Assembly: GCA_026398535.1 (NCBI GenBank)
Contig: JAPLSQ010000039.1
Span: 1-33,433 of the forward strand
DNA length: 33,433 bases
Direction of reading: 5' to 3'
Origin: Candidatus Sumerlaeota bacterium
GTDB lineage: Bacteria > Sumerlaeota > Sumerlaeia > Sumerlaeales > Sumerlaeaceae
The position numbers were made by a program, and so were the translations under genes. Positions 1 through 7,212 of the stretch are shown one piece after another (the stretch's first letter is position 1; each line of letters opens with the position of its first letter). The notes under the pieces are model-generated. The model searched no databases, was not told where the DNA came from, and saw only the letters and a program-made list of their open reading frames with translations.

Positions 1-246
1 AGTCCGCGCCCGTCAAGGGTGCGTTCCAGTCTGATCAGCCGGTGCCCGACGCAAGCCAACGCCGCCGCGCAATACAAAGAGCTTATCCTACATTCGTCTG
101 TAGGTAGTTTCGCTTTTGCTGTCATCTTTTGTCGCCTTTCTGCGTAGATGACAGCTTATCCTACATACGATTAACGCGGTACAATTAAAATGCCAATTGC
201 TTAATCACCGGTACGCCCCGCGCCCTTGCCCCACAAGGGATTGCCG
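1..246. other. Left-edge non-coding stretch with repeats
   Basis: I see no convincing gene here. The stretch lies beyond the stop of the last ORF of the minus-strand operon. A 14-base direct repeat, AGCTTATCCTACAT, occurs at 80-93 and 153-166. Between and around the copies are two inverted repeats: CCTACA/TGTAGG at 87-104 (6-base loop) and GCTGTCATC/GATGACAGC at 118-126 and 147-155 (20-base loop). No T-tract follows either hairpin, so simple terminators are unlikely. The pattern could be the end of a mobile element or a binding region. The left flank is missing, so the structure cannot be closed. Confidence 0.4.
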
Positions 247-843
247 TCATTCAAACATTCGTTTGAACTTATCCTGATTGTCGGAGTTATAGCCCACCCC
301 GCGCACAAATTGCTGTTCGTTTTCCCAGCCCCATGCGCGCCATGCCCGAAGGTCAATCGCCTTGTAAAGTTCCAGCATCCGCACGCGGTCAAACTTCTGT
401 TTGATTGCACGGTCAATCAGAATTTTGAGCGCCGGGTTCGATTGCGCCCGCGTCCGCAAACCCTTGACTGTCGCCGCCATCCGAGCGCCTCGCGCTTGCC
501 GTGATCGCATTTTGCGCTCCGATTCTAGGTGGACGCCAACCTCCCGCTCTGACACGAACACCGCACCCGCCGGGATGCCCATCGCTTTTGTGTATGCGGT
601 TGCCGGAAAAGAAATCGGATTCACCTGCACCCTCACCGCCAGCCGCCGGCCGCGCTTGTCCTTCGCCGCCGCCGTTTTAATCGCCCGCCCTATATCCTGA
701 ACAGCGCCCACCTTCGCCGCCATTGCAGGCAGGCAGTTCTCCGCCAACACGCCCGGCAAACTCGAATCCGCAACATCAAAAATGGCTTCGCGCCCGCCCG
801 GAAACTTCAGCCTGAAAGGTTCTGCAACCTTCGCATCTCGCAT
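247..843 (-). CDS. Hypothetical protein, last gene of the minus-strand accessory operon
   Basis: An ORF of 198 codons with no family I recognise. The protein is basic, without signal peptide or membrane segments. Its middle (about residues 105-150) is rich in Arg/Lys and Ala and is probably helical. The C-terminal third contains a charged Trp-rich stretch, RAWRAWGWENEQQF, and ends in KFKRMFE. It starts with ATG at 843 and has only a weak purine-rich stretch upstream. It lies 75 bases after the sigma-like ORF and reads in the same direction as four other small ORFs, so it probably belongs to the same transcript. Its base use matches the surrounding genes. A phage or conjugative-element structural or DNA-binding protein is possible, but that rests on context only. 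Confidence 0.5.
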   Translation of the reverse strand: MRDAKVAEPFRLKFPGGREAIFDVADSSLPGVLAENCLPAMAAKVGAVQDIGRAIKTAAAKDKRGRRLAVRVQVNPISFPATAYTKAMGIPAGAVFVSEREVGVHLESERKMRSRQARGARMAATVKGLRTRAQSNPALKILIDRAIKQKFDRVRMLELYKAIDLRAWRAWGWENEQQFVRGVGYNSDNQDKFKRMFE

Positions 844-918
844 GCCAATTATCTCGCTTCGTATATCGCTTGAGTCAGAAAAAATCTACTTCACACAACC
901 CGCCATCACAAGAAAAAT

Positions 919-1473
919 TTATTCGCCGTCCATGTGCCACGGATCAGGCTCGTCAGGTTCGCCAGCAGGCTGCTCTGTCATCGCGAATCGCGCCGCCTCG
1001 ACGTCCATGAGATGCGCATCGGGCGATGCCACAGGATCGCTCCCACAGAACCAAGCGACATTCCCGTGCTTGCGTTGCTTTGCCAGCCCGGTCCATGTTT
1101 TTGCCTGATGTTTCGCGCCATGGCTCAAAGGTTCATGCCCTTCGCCCAGCTCGAGAACCGCCTTGCCACATGCCGCCAGCAAATGACGTGTCCGGCAACC
1201 CGTATCCTTGCGCCAGTTAGAACTTTTCGTTGCGGCGTAACAACTCGTATAGGCAAACAGCGTCCCTCTTCCGGATTGCCATTTTGCCAGATAAACACAC
1301 ATGAATTTCATCGCCATATCCGCCACCATATCGCCAAGCTCCTCGCGATCCATATGCCGGTGTCGCTGCGCACAAAACCCACCGATCGCCTCATGAACCT
1401 TTTGCCACAGCAACCCAGGCACCGCGTCAATCGGTGCGCCTGCTCGTTGCCATGCCGTTGCCAGTGGCGACAT
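919..1473 (-). CDS. Small protein with a sigma-70 region 2-like segment
   Basis: The predicted protein has 184 residues from ATG 1473, which is preceded by GAGG at five-base spacing. A GTG at 1524 would add 17 residues but has a poorer ribosome site. The central part has the sequence DREELGDMVADMAMKFM, then a basic or aromatic helix, then GRGTLFAYTSCYAATKSSNW. This matches the order seen in sigma-70 region 2: the acidic 'DLVQEG' helix, a 'KFDPxRG' turn, then 'F-TYA' leading into an arginine/lysine/tryptophan helix. I see no region 4. Such short sigma-like proteins occur in phages and mobile elements, where they can act in late or plasmid transcription. The resemblance is by eye and the function is not proven. 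It sits between two other unrecognised ORFs of the operon. Confidence 0.5.
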   Translation of the reverse strand: MSPLATAWQRAGAPIDAVPGLLWQKVHEAIGGFCAQRHRHMDREELGDMVADMAMKFMCVYLAKWQSGRGTLFAYTSCYAATKSSNWRKDTGCRTRHLLAACGKAVLELGEGHEPLSHGAKHQAKTWTGLAKQRKHGNVAWFCGSDPVASPDAHLMDVEAARFAMTEQPAGEPDEPDPWHMDGE

Positions 1474-1547
1474 GACAGCCTCATTCCAGTAGTAGTGTGA
1501 GTTTTTTTTGGCGGGATTGCCCACGCCCTATTTACTGGTTGACGAAA

Positions 1548-1582
1548 GAGCGCCAGCCCGTAATGATCTCGAACTGGCGCTC
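1548..1582. repeat. 9-bp inverted repeat between two operon ORFs
   Basis: GAGCGCCAG at 1548-1556 pairs perfectly with CTGGCGCTC at 1574-1582 across a 17-base loop. It lies in the gap between the 96-residue ORF and the sigma-like ORF, where there is no coding overlap. No T-run follows on either strand. It may be an operator, or an RNA hairpin that sets relative expression in the operon. Confidence 0.4.
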
Positions 1583-1621
1583 CGGGTTGTGATTGACGCA
1601 TCGGGAAACTTTATTTGTGTG

Positions 1622-1912
1622 TCAGCCTCGTAGCCAACCCGGACGCGGGCGATCGCGATCCTCGCGCCACCGTGCCAGCCGCCGATCCGCGCCGAAGCTC
1701 CTGGTCAACGAGATAAACGTGCCTTCGTTTAAGCACGAACCGCCCAACATTGGCCATAGCACCTGCCGCGTAGGACAGCAACAATCGCTCCCGCCGGCAA
1801 ACCCGAACTCATTGCTGGCAAACTCCGCATCCACCATCCGGCATGCCAACGAGTAACCGTCTTCGCGACCAGCGACCTCGCGCTCCTGCGCCAGCCATTC
1901 CGCGCCAGTCAC
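1622..1912 (-). CDS. Small cysteine-containing hypothetical protein
   Basis: A 96-residue ORF starting at a GTG that overlaps the stop of the preceding 244-residue gene in a GTGA arrangement (1909-1912), so translational coupling is likely. No family is recognised. The middle holds a cysteine cluster, SDCCCPTRQ, followed 14 residues later by another Cys in LGGSC. This could bind a metal or form disulfides. The C-terminus is strongly basic (RWREDRDRPRPGWLRG). The overlap and shared direction are the main reasons to think it is real. Composition alone does not separate it clearly from a chance ORF. Confidence 0.45.
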   Translation of the reverse strand: MTGAEWLAQEREVAGREDGYSLACRMVDAEFASNEFGFAGGSDCCCPTRQVLWPMLGGSCLNEGTFISLTRSFGADRRLARWREDRDRPRPGWLRG

Positions 1913-2643
1913 GCCGCACGCTCCGACAACCTCTTACGGCATCGCTCGGAACGCGTCACAAACGTGTACCATATCTCACGCACCGGTTGTGTGTCCGGCA
2001 TCGCCGAGATAATCGCCAACGCCGAATCCGCCTTGTCGCTCTCGGTCGTTTCGGATACAACCCTTACGAGAAACGGGAGCGCCGCGCATGCACGGTCATC
2101 AAGCCGCGCCCTGACGGGATGATCGCTGATGAACTCCAGGTGCCTCCACAGTCCGCGTGCAACCCGATTATCATTTATCCCGCCCGCCAGAAGCGCGCAA
2201 ACCCCAACGACCGTCTCGCTGTCCAACCGCAACCATTTGATCGCCGCCAGTCTGCTTTGCTGTGTGGACTCCGGGATAACATTGGGTTTCACGCCCACGC
2301 GAATCAGCTCCAACAGCGTTTGTGTATCCGCGTGCTGGCATAGTTCGTCCAGTGTTGGCGGATTCTTTTCCGCCGAATTCGCCGGTGGCGCAACATGCCG
2401 GAAGAACAGGGCCAGCTCGATAAACTCGTCCGCGCTCCTGTTGAGCGCGATAGCAATTGCATGGAGCGTCTCCCTTGTCGCTGTCGTAACGCCCCCCCCG
2501 TGCAAACGCTGGAACGTCATGAGGTCACGAAACTCCAGGCCCGCGTCGTGCGTTAGCCTGTAGACGTCCGCCGCGCAGACAGGCACGACATCCGCCACGG
2601 GCGCCGCAACATCAGGTTGTTTTGTTGCCGTCTTCGCCGTCAT
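1909..2643 (-). CDS. HTH-like (XRE-type) hypothetical protein
   Basis: A 244-residue protein beginning at ATG 2643 within an ATGA overlap with the stop of the upstream 66-residue ORF. The longer reading from 2706 is less likely because that overlap defines a coupled start. Residues about 25-80 resemble a Cro/C1-type helix-turn-helix: a recognition-like stretch around FQRLHGGGVTTATRETLHAI, followed by AIALNRSADEFIELA. The family usually ends this way, with 'L.kIAkaLnvs.dEl'. The remaining 160 residues are helical-looking repeats rich in Leu, Arg and Ala with no family I know. It is probably a DNA-binding regulator or accessory protein of the local element, and being second in the operon it could be autoregulatory. 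Confidence 0.55.
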   Translation of the reverse strand: MTAKTATKQPDVAAPVADVVPVCAADVYRLTHDAGLEFRDLMTFQRLHGGGVTTATRETLHAIAIALNRSADEFIELALFFRHVAPPANSAEKNPPTLDELCQHADTQTLLELIRVGVKPNVIPESTQQSRLAAIKWLRLDSETVVGVCALLAGGINDNRVARGLWRHLEFISDHPVRARLDDRACAALPFLVRVVSETTESDKADSALAIISAMPDTQPVREIWYTFVTRSERCRKRLSERAA

Positions 2644-2840
2644 GACTTTCCAGCCTCCGCCAATCCCTTGAAAAATGCTTCCATATCCCGTGTAACGCGC
2701 AAACATATCCGCCCACGCCGTGACAATAAGACGTCTTCGCCGCCGATTGCCGTGTCCAGATACTGCCCCGCTGCGCGAAGAAACATAGCCATAGGCACGG
2801 TGCGCTTTTTCAGTTCACCCGCCCGTTTGTAAACGTTCAT
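2640..2840 (-). CDS. Small basic hypothetical protein, first gene of the accessory operon
   Basis: A 66-residue ORF with GGAGG about ten bases upstream and GAGGG directly before the ATG at 2840. Its stop overlaps the next start as ATGA. The protein begins MNVYKRAGELKKRT and is mixed alpha/beta in appearance, with no signal peptide or membrane helix. I recognise no family. Position and coupling suggest it is the leader gene of the five-ORF minus-strand operon. Antitoxin or small regulatory roles are possible for such a first gene but nothing in the sequence shows it. Confidence 0.5.
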   Translation of the reverse strand: MNVYKRAGELKKRTVPMAMFLRAAGQYLDTAIGGEDVLLSRRGRICLRVTRDMEAFFKGLAEAGKS

Positions 2841-2877
2841 CCCTCAAAATCCTCCGTGAAAATATATGTCTTACACA

Positions 2878-2890
2878 CTATTTACCGGTT
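2878..2890. promoter_or_regulatory. CTATTTACCGGTT motif, upstream copy
   Basis: This 13-base motif lies 38 bases upstream of the first operon ORF. A 12/13 match, CTATTTACTGGTT, lies at 1528-1540 upstream of the sigma-like ORF. On the coding (minus) strand the motif reads AACCGGTAAATAG. Two copies, both in front of genes and in the same orientation, suggest a shared operator or promoter element. The proteins that might use it are unknown. Confidence 0.35.
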
Positions 2891-3200
2891 CGCCCGCTTG
2901 CGCGCATTCCATGAAGGTAACTGTGTTACGCTTTTTCGGTAACAATCCGCCCCGCATACACTGACAAGCTCGAATGCGATTGCCTCTTCCCCCCCCCTCC
3001 CCCTGGTCTGCGTCGCTCGTTCATGACGTCCACGCCGCAAGAAATGCCGCCTACAAGGCGGTCTAACAGGCTTTGACACGCCAGCCTATGTGATCATGCC
3101 AGCGTCGTTGCGGGATGCGTCAGAATGCCTCGAGCGTATGCCCTGCGGAAATATGCATTTATAACCATATAACCGGTTGCCTCGCGCACGGATGCCCGCC

Positions 3201-3272
3201 GAATTAATCCGATAATCCGGTTTTTCCGTAAGGGGAAACTGTCAGCCGGTTTTGAATTAATCCGATAATCCG
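3201..3272. repeat. Two 19-bp direct repeats built from CGGATTA units
   Basis: GAATTAATCCGATAATCCG occurs perfectly at 3201-3219 and 3254-3272, 53 bases apart. Read on the minus strand, each copy contains CGGATTA followed by TCGGATTA, so there are four near-identical heptamers in two pairs. Such paired short units usually mark protein binding sites rather than coding sequence. They sit about 215 bases from the 3' end of tRNA-Tyr. Confidence 0.6.
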
Positions 3273-3311
3273 ATTTGTCGTAGAGGATAAATGTGAAGGA
3301 CAAAAGAAGAG

Positions 3312-3344
3312 TCCGCCGATTCCCGATTCAAGAAAATCGGCGGA
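3312..3344 (-). terminator. Possible terminator downstream of tRNA-Tyr
   Basis: A perfect 10-bp stem (TCCGCCGATT/AATCGGCGGA) closes a 13-base loop. On the minus strand it is followed by CTCTTCTTTTG, a T-rich tail. It lies about 145 bases past the tRNA-Tyr 3' end in the direction of transcription, so it could end the tRNA transcript and shield it from the accessory operon. The T-run is interrupted, hence moderate confidence. Confidence 0.45.
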
Positions 3345-3351
3345 TGTGTGT

Positions 3352-3399
3352 TGCCAGGATTCTGCCAGGATTCTGCCAATTTCTGGCACTTTTCTGGCA
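3352..3399. repeat. Helically phased TGCCA/TGGCA array
   Basis: TGCCA occurs at 3352, 3363 and 3374 (11-base period, inside TGCCAGGATTC repeats). The inverted form TGGCA follows at 3384 and 3395. All five half-sites are 10-11 bases apart, that is, on one face of the helix. This is typical of cooperative protein binding, such as integrase arm sites, replication initiator iterons or repressor arrays. The array is 90 bases from the tRNA-Tyr 3' end. Confidence 0.55.
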
Positions 3400-3487
3400 T
3401 TTCCAAGCGTTTTTCGGTCTGTGAGACTGCTTGTCTTTGAGCCGTGTCAATCGTTGTCCCGGCCTTATTCCATGCGGGTTTGCGGGG

Positions 3488-3574
3488 TGGTGGAGGGGGG
3501 AGGATTCGAACCTCCGTAGCGCGGAGCGCGGCAGATTTACAGTCTGCTGCCATTAGCCACTCGGCCACCCCTCC
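3488..3574 (-). tRNA. tRNA-Tyr (GUA)
   Basis: This is a class II tRNA read on the minus strand. The 7-bp acceptor stem pairs GGAGGGG with CCCCTCC, followed by discriminator A and an encoded CCA at 3490-3488. The anticodon loop has GUA within CTGTAAA. There is a long variable arm (CGCGCTCCGCGC region) and a T-arm with GGTTCGAATCC. The long variable arm and GUA together fix the identity as bacterial tyrosine tRNA. Its 3' end faces the accessory region. Confidence 0.95.
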
Positions 3575-3729
3575 ACTTGGGGGTTGCCTTGGGCATCGAC
3601 GCGGCCCAGCACGCACGTTTCAGAGCGCGCAAAATGTGTACCTGATTGCATCCTTAGTTATTCGGATTTTGATTGATTGCGAGCGAGCCTGTTTCGTTAA
3701 TCGAACCAAATAAACACAAGGGAAGAATC

Positions 3730-4926
3730 ATGGCAAAAAAATCTGTCACAGACCTGAAAGACCTGAAGGGCAAGAGGGTGTTTGTGCGCGTGGATTTCAA
3801 TGTGCCGCTCGACGGCGCAAAGATCACGGACGACACCCGGATCCGCGAATCCCTGCCCACAATCAAGCATCTGATCGGCCAGGGCGCGCGCGTCATTCTC
3901 GCGTCGCACCTTGGGCGTCCCAAGGGCAAGGTGAATCCGGCGCTGAGCCTCGCCCCCGCGGCCGCGCGGCTCAGCGAGTTGCTCGGCGCGCCAGTCAAGA
4001 TGGCGCCCGACTGTGTCGGAGCGGAAACGGAGAAACTCGCGTCGGAATTGAAGGATGGCGAGGTTCTCATGCTCGAGAATGTGCGGTTTCATCCCGAAGA
4101 GGAGAAGAATGACCCCGCGTTCGCCAGGCAGCTTGCGGCGATGGCCGATGTTTTCGTGCAGGACGCATTCGGCTCAGTACACCGCGCGCATTGCTCCACC
4201 GAGGGCATCACGCGTTGCATGCCGGTGAGCGTGGCCGGTCTGCTTGTCGAAAAGGAGCTCAAGTATCTTGGCGGCGCGCTGGCCGATCCCGCGCGGCCGT
4301 TTCTTGCCATTCTTGGCGGCTCCAAGGTTTCATCCAAAATTGATGTCATCTCCAACCTGCTGTCAAAGGTCGATGCCCTTCTGGTCGGCGGCGGCATGAC
4401 GTATACGTTCATCAAGGCTCAGGGCGGCACGATAGGCTCATCGCTTTTCGAGCCTGAGACGCTCGAGGCCGCCGCAAAAACACTTGAACAGGCCGGATCG
4501 ATGGGCAAGCAGCTCATTTTGCCCAAGGATTCGCTTGCCTGCCAATCTTCGGAGAAACCCGATCCGTCCGTGCCGCGCCAGACTTTCCCGTCGAACGCGA
4601 TCCCGGACGGATGGATGGGCGTGGACATCGGCACGCAGACAATCGCGCAGTTTACCGCTGAGATCGCAAAGGCGAAAACCATCGTCTGGAACGGGCCGGT
4701 TGGCGTGTTCGAGATCGACGAATTCGCTGGCGGCAGCAAGGCCATCGCCGAAGCGCTGGCCTCGTCCAGCGCCATCACGGTCATCGGCGGCGGCGACAGC
4801 GCGGCGGCCATCAAAAAGTTCGGGCTGGGCGACAAAATGACGCACATCTCCACGGGCGGCGGCGCCTCGCTCGAGTTCCTTGAAGGCAAAAAACTGCCCG
4901 GCGTCGAAGCTCTCAACGACAAGTAG
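3730..4926 (+). CDS. pgk: Phosphoglycerate kinase
   Basis: Phosphoglycerate kinase transfers phosphate from 1,3-bisphosphoglycerate to ADP in cytoplasmic glycolysis, or runs in reverse in gluconeogenesis. The 398-residue product has the family's usual length. Near the start is RVDFNVPL (about 20-27), then HLGRPKG (60-66) for substrate binding. The C-terminal nucleotide-binding part has [17 protein letters not shown] and [14 protein letters not shown] chose ATG 3730 because an AAGGGAAG ribosome site sits just upstream. The longer reading from 3673 adds a non-homologous leader. It is transcribed away from tRNA-Tyr and is followed 72 bases later by comF. No gapA or tpiA neighbour is present, so pgk is not in a glycolytic cluster here. 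Confidence 0.97.
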   Translation: MAKKSVTDLKDLKGKRVFVRVDFNVPLDGAKITDDTRIRESLPTIKHLIGQGARVILASHLGRPKGKVNPALSLAPAAARLSELLGAPVKMAPDCVGAETEKLASELKDGEVLMLENVRFHPEEEKNDPAFARQLAAMADVFVQDAFGSVHRAHCSTEGITRCMPVSVAGLLVEKELKYLGGALADPARPFLAILGGSKVSSKIDVISNLLSKVDALLVGGGMTYTFIKAQGGTIGSSLFEPETLEAAAKTLEQAGSMGKQLILPKDSLACQSSEKPDPSVPRQTFPSNAIPDGWMGVDIGTQTIAQFTAEIAKAKTIVWNGPVGVFEIDEFAGGSKAIAEALASSSAITVIGGGDSAAAIKKFGLGDKMTHISTGGGASLEFLEGKKLPGVEALNDK

Positions 4927-4998
4927 CATGTGCGGCTACGCACGCGTAAATGAGCCGCGGTGGTTCATTGATGGCTCAATGATGCCTGCAATGGCGGC

Positions 4999-5760
4999 AT
5001 GGTGGCGATGATCAAACAACTGCTGTCATTGAGCAGAAACACATTGGCGGATTTCGTGTTTCCGCGCATCTGTTGCGGTTGCAACCAGCGCATCATCGAG
5101 ACGGGACGGATTGTGTGCGCCGATTGCGAGGCGGGCATCGCGGCGCTGGCGTTGCCGTTGTGTCCGCGTTGCGGAACGCAGAATGCGACCATAATAGACG
5201 GGGTAAGGTGCGATGACTGCCCCCGCGGTGAGATCAGTTTCAAGGCAGCCCGCGCCACAACAGCGTATGCCCATATGGCAAAAACGCTTGTTGAAAAACT
5301 GAAATATTCCTGCCGCGAGGAATACGCGCCCATGATGGCGCGCCGCATGGCGCCTGTCTTCACCGCCGAATTTGCCGGCAAAGGCATCAGCGTCATTGTT
5401 CCCGTGCCATTGTATTCCGTCCGTCAGCGCGAGCGCGGCTTCAACCAGTCGCAAGTGCTGGCCGCCGAGTTGTCGCCCATGATCGGCCTGCCTGTTGAGC
5501 CGCGCGCCTTGCGGCGCATCCGTCCCACCAAGTCACAAACCCGGCTCAGCCGCTCCGAACGCACGCGCAACATCCTCGGAGCTTTCAGTCCGGGAACGGC
5601 GCAGGCCGGCTTGCGCGGCGCGACAGTACTGCTCGTTGACGATGTCTGCACGACATGCGCCACGCTCAACGAATGCGCCCGCACCCTCTTTGAGGGCGGC
5701 GCGGACACCGTCTACTGTCTTGTTTATGCCCGCACGACGCTTCGCGAGATTATTAGTTGA
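4999..5760 (+). CDS. comF: ComF-family phosphoribosyltransferase-like protein
   Basis: ComF-type proteins (about 230-250 residues) have an N-terminal zinc-binding part and a type I phosphoribosyltransferase fold. ComF is needed for DNA uptake in naturally competent bacteria, but many carriers are not known to be competent. Here four Cys pairs or clusters lie within residues 25-75 (CCGC, CADC, CPRC, CDDC). The PRTase hallmarks VPVPL, RERGFNQSQ and KSQTRLSRSERTRNI follow. The PRPP-loop signature at about 212-223 reads LVDDVCTTCATL, where most members have TTG in place of TTC. ATG 4999 gives 253 residues; ATG 5008 is an equally possible start. No other competence genes are adjacent. Confidence 0.88.
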   Translation: MVAMIKQLLSLSRNTLADFVFPRICCGCNQRIIETGRIVCADCEAGIAALALPLCPRCGTQNATIIDGVRCDDCPRGEISFKAARATTAYAHMAKTLVEKLKYSCREEYAPMMARRMAPVFTAEFAGKGISVIVPVPLYSVRQRERGFNQSQVLAAELSPMIGLPVEPRALRRIRPTKSQTRLSRSERTRNILGAFSPGTAQAGLRGATVLLVDDVCTTCATLNECARTLFEGGADTVYCLVYARTTLREIIS

Positions 5761-5832
5761 TTTGCCTTGGCGATATTGAAAAGAAATCAAACGAATTTGA
5801 CACAACACATTGTCTGCATAGGGAGAAACACC

Positions 5833-7092
5833 ATGAGAAATCGTCATGCAGTTGGGATTGCCATCATATCAGCGGCCGCCTCGCTCTTGCTGTCACTTTC
5901 TGTGGCAGATGCGGCGCCGCGTCAGAAGTCCGCGCCGCACGCTGATCTGACATTCAAAAGCGACCTCGAATTTCTGCAAAAACATGGCGAGGTCATCGTG
6001 CTGTCAGACGACAAGGGGCAGGCTCAGGTGGCTGTGTCGCCGGGCATGCAGGGACGCGTCATGACAAGCAGCGCCGGCGGACCTGAAGGCACAAGCTACG
6101 GCTGGATCAACCGCGAGCTGATCGCGCCGGGGAAATTGCGCCAGCACATAAACGCCTTCGGCGGCGAGGACCGGTTCTGGCTCGGTCCCGAGGGCGGCCA
6201 GTATGCCATTTTCTTCGCCAAAGGCGCGCCATTTAACCTCGATCACTGGTTCACACCAGCCGCCGTGGACACGGAACCTTTCGATGTCGTTGCGAAAAAT
6301 CCCGCCAGCGCATTGTTCAGGAAACACATCGAGCTGACAAACTATTCTGGCGCAAAATTCAGTGTTGACGTGAACCGAGAGGTGCGGCTGGTTGCCCCGG
6401 CGGATGCGTGGAAACATCTCGGAGTCAACGAGACAACCGGCGTGAAAATGGTCGCCTACGAATCCGTCAACAAAATCACCAACGGGGGCAAGGAGCCGTG
6501 GAAGAAGGAAACCGGCCTGCTGTCGGTCTGGATTCTCGGCATGTTCAATCCTTCACCCTCCACAACAATCGTCATTCCCATCAAGGGCGGCCCCGAGTCC
6601 GAACTTGGCAAACCGGTCAACTCGGATTACTTTGGAACCGTTCCCCCCGGCCGCCTCATTGTCAAAAATGACGTGGTGTATTTCAAAGGCGACGGGAAAT
6701 ACCGCAGCAAGATCGGCATCAATCCCAAACGCGGCAAGCCCGTCATGGGAAGCTATGATGCCGGCAACAAAGTACTCACAATCGTTCAGTATACGCTGCC
6801 AGCGGGGCCGGCTCCTTATGTGAATTCCCAATGGAAATTGCAGGATAATCCCTATGAGGGCGACGCCATAAACAGTTATAACGACGGCCCCCCCAAGCCG
6901 GGAGAAAAACCGCTGGGACCGTTCTACGAACTGGAATCGTCATCGCCCGCGGCGGCGCTCGAAGCCGGCAAAACGCTGGAGCATGTCCACCGAACCATTC
7001 ACCTGCAGGGAAGCGAGAAGGAGCTTGACGCCATCGCTCGCGCAACGCTTGGCGCGGGTATCGGCGACATCAAAAAAGCTTTCGCGAAATAG
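5833..7092 (+). CDS. Secreted protein of unknown function (resembles DUF6786 family)
   Basis: A 419-residue protein starting at ATG 5833 after AGGGAG. Residues 1-27 form a signal peptide (basic start, Leu/Ala-rich core, SVADA cleavage region), so it is exported. The mature part has a conserved-looking block, FGGEDRFWLGPEGGQYAIFF, and later GPFYELESSSPA. From memory this pattern belongs to an uncharacterised family (DUF6786) seen in Planctomycetes-like and Bacteroidetes-like genomes. The beta-rich character and the 'GGEDRFWLGPEGG' turn recall galactose-mutarotase folds, and the next two genes are galK and galE. A role in extracytoplasmic sugar handling is therefore an inference worth holding loosely. 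No catalytic residues can be named with confidence. Confidence 0.6.
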   Translation: MRNRHAVGIAIISAAASLLLSLSVADAAPRQKSAPHADLTFKSDLEFLQKHGEVIVLSDDKGQAQVAVSPGMQGRVMTSSAGGPEGTSYGWINRELIAPGKLRQHINAFGGEDRFWLGPEGGQYAIFFAKGAPFNLDHWFTPAAVDTEPFDVVAKNPASALFRKHIELTNYSGAKFSVDVNREVRLVAPADAWKHLGVNETTGVKMVAYESVNKITNGGKEPWKKETGLLSVWILGMFNPSPSTTIVIPIKGGPESELGKPVNSDYFGTVPPGRLIVKNDVVYFKGDGKYRSKIGINPKRGKPVMGSYDAGNKVLTIVQYTLPAGPAPYVNSQWKLQDNPYEGDAINSYNDGPPKPGEKPLGPFYELESSSPAAALEAGKTLEHVHRTIHLQGSEKELDAIARATLGAGIGDIKKAFAK

Positions 7093-7212
7093 GGGCCAAA
7101 TCCGGGGTATGGCCGATGCGAGCGGGAATCCGCCGCAATGGACGCTCCCGAAGTCGCGAAACTCCACGGCTTCTTTGGGAAGTCTCGCGATAGAACGTAT
7201 GATAAGGATGCC

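Larger units (their letters stand above)
2841..3487. other. Non-coding junction between accessory operon and tRNA-Tyr
   Basis: About 650 bases without a credible gene. It holds the promoter region for the minus-strand operon (an AT-rich segment at about 2855-2885), a C-rich tract at about 2990-3004, two CGGATTA-containing direct repeats, a stem-loop, and a helically phased TGCCA/TGGCA array. These last three crowd into 3200-3400, off the 3' end of tRNA-Tyr. That layout is what one sees beside integrase attachment sites, but no integrase is in the window and no partial tRNA copy was found. Confidence 0.5.

Noticed and set aside
2882..3079. 65-codon minus-strand ORF near the C-rich tract
   Set aside because: No ribosome site or coupling to the operon, and the translation is basic low-complexity; judged a chance ORF.
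3201..3399. CRISPR array
   Set aside because: The repeats are too short, too close and of two kinds, and there are no spacers of constant length or cas genes.
3488..3574. Duplicated tRNA-Tyr 3' end marking a second attachment site
   Set aside because: I looked for the T-arm and acceptor sequence in 1-3400 and found no copy, so the island's far end is not in the window.
3257..3616. 119-codon minus-strand ORF spanning tRNA-Tyr
   Set aside because: It reads through the tRNA gene and the repeat arrays; a protein gene there is not credible.
4932..4982. Two hairpins between pgk and comF as terminators
   Set aside because: GCGGCT/AGCCGC and TCATTGA/TCAATGA are real inverted repeats, but neither has a T-tract and comF follows closely on the same strand.
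7175..7203. TTGGGA-17-TATGAT as a galK promoter
   Set aside because: Transcription would start within a few bases of the ATG and remove the ribosome site; probably chance.
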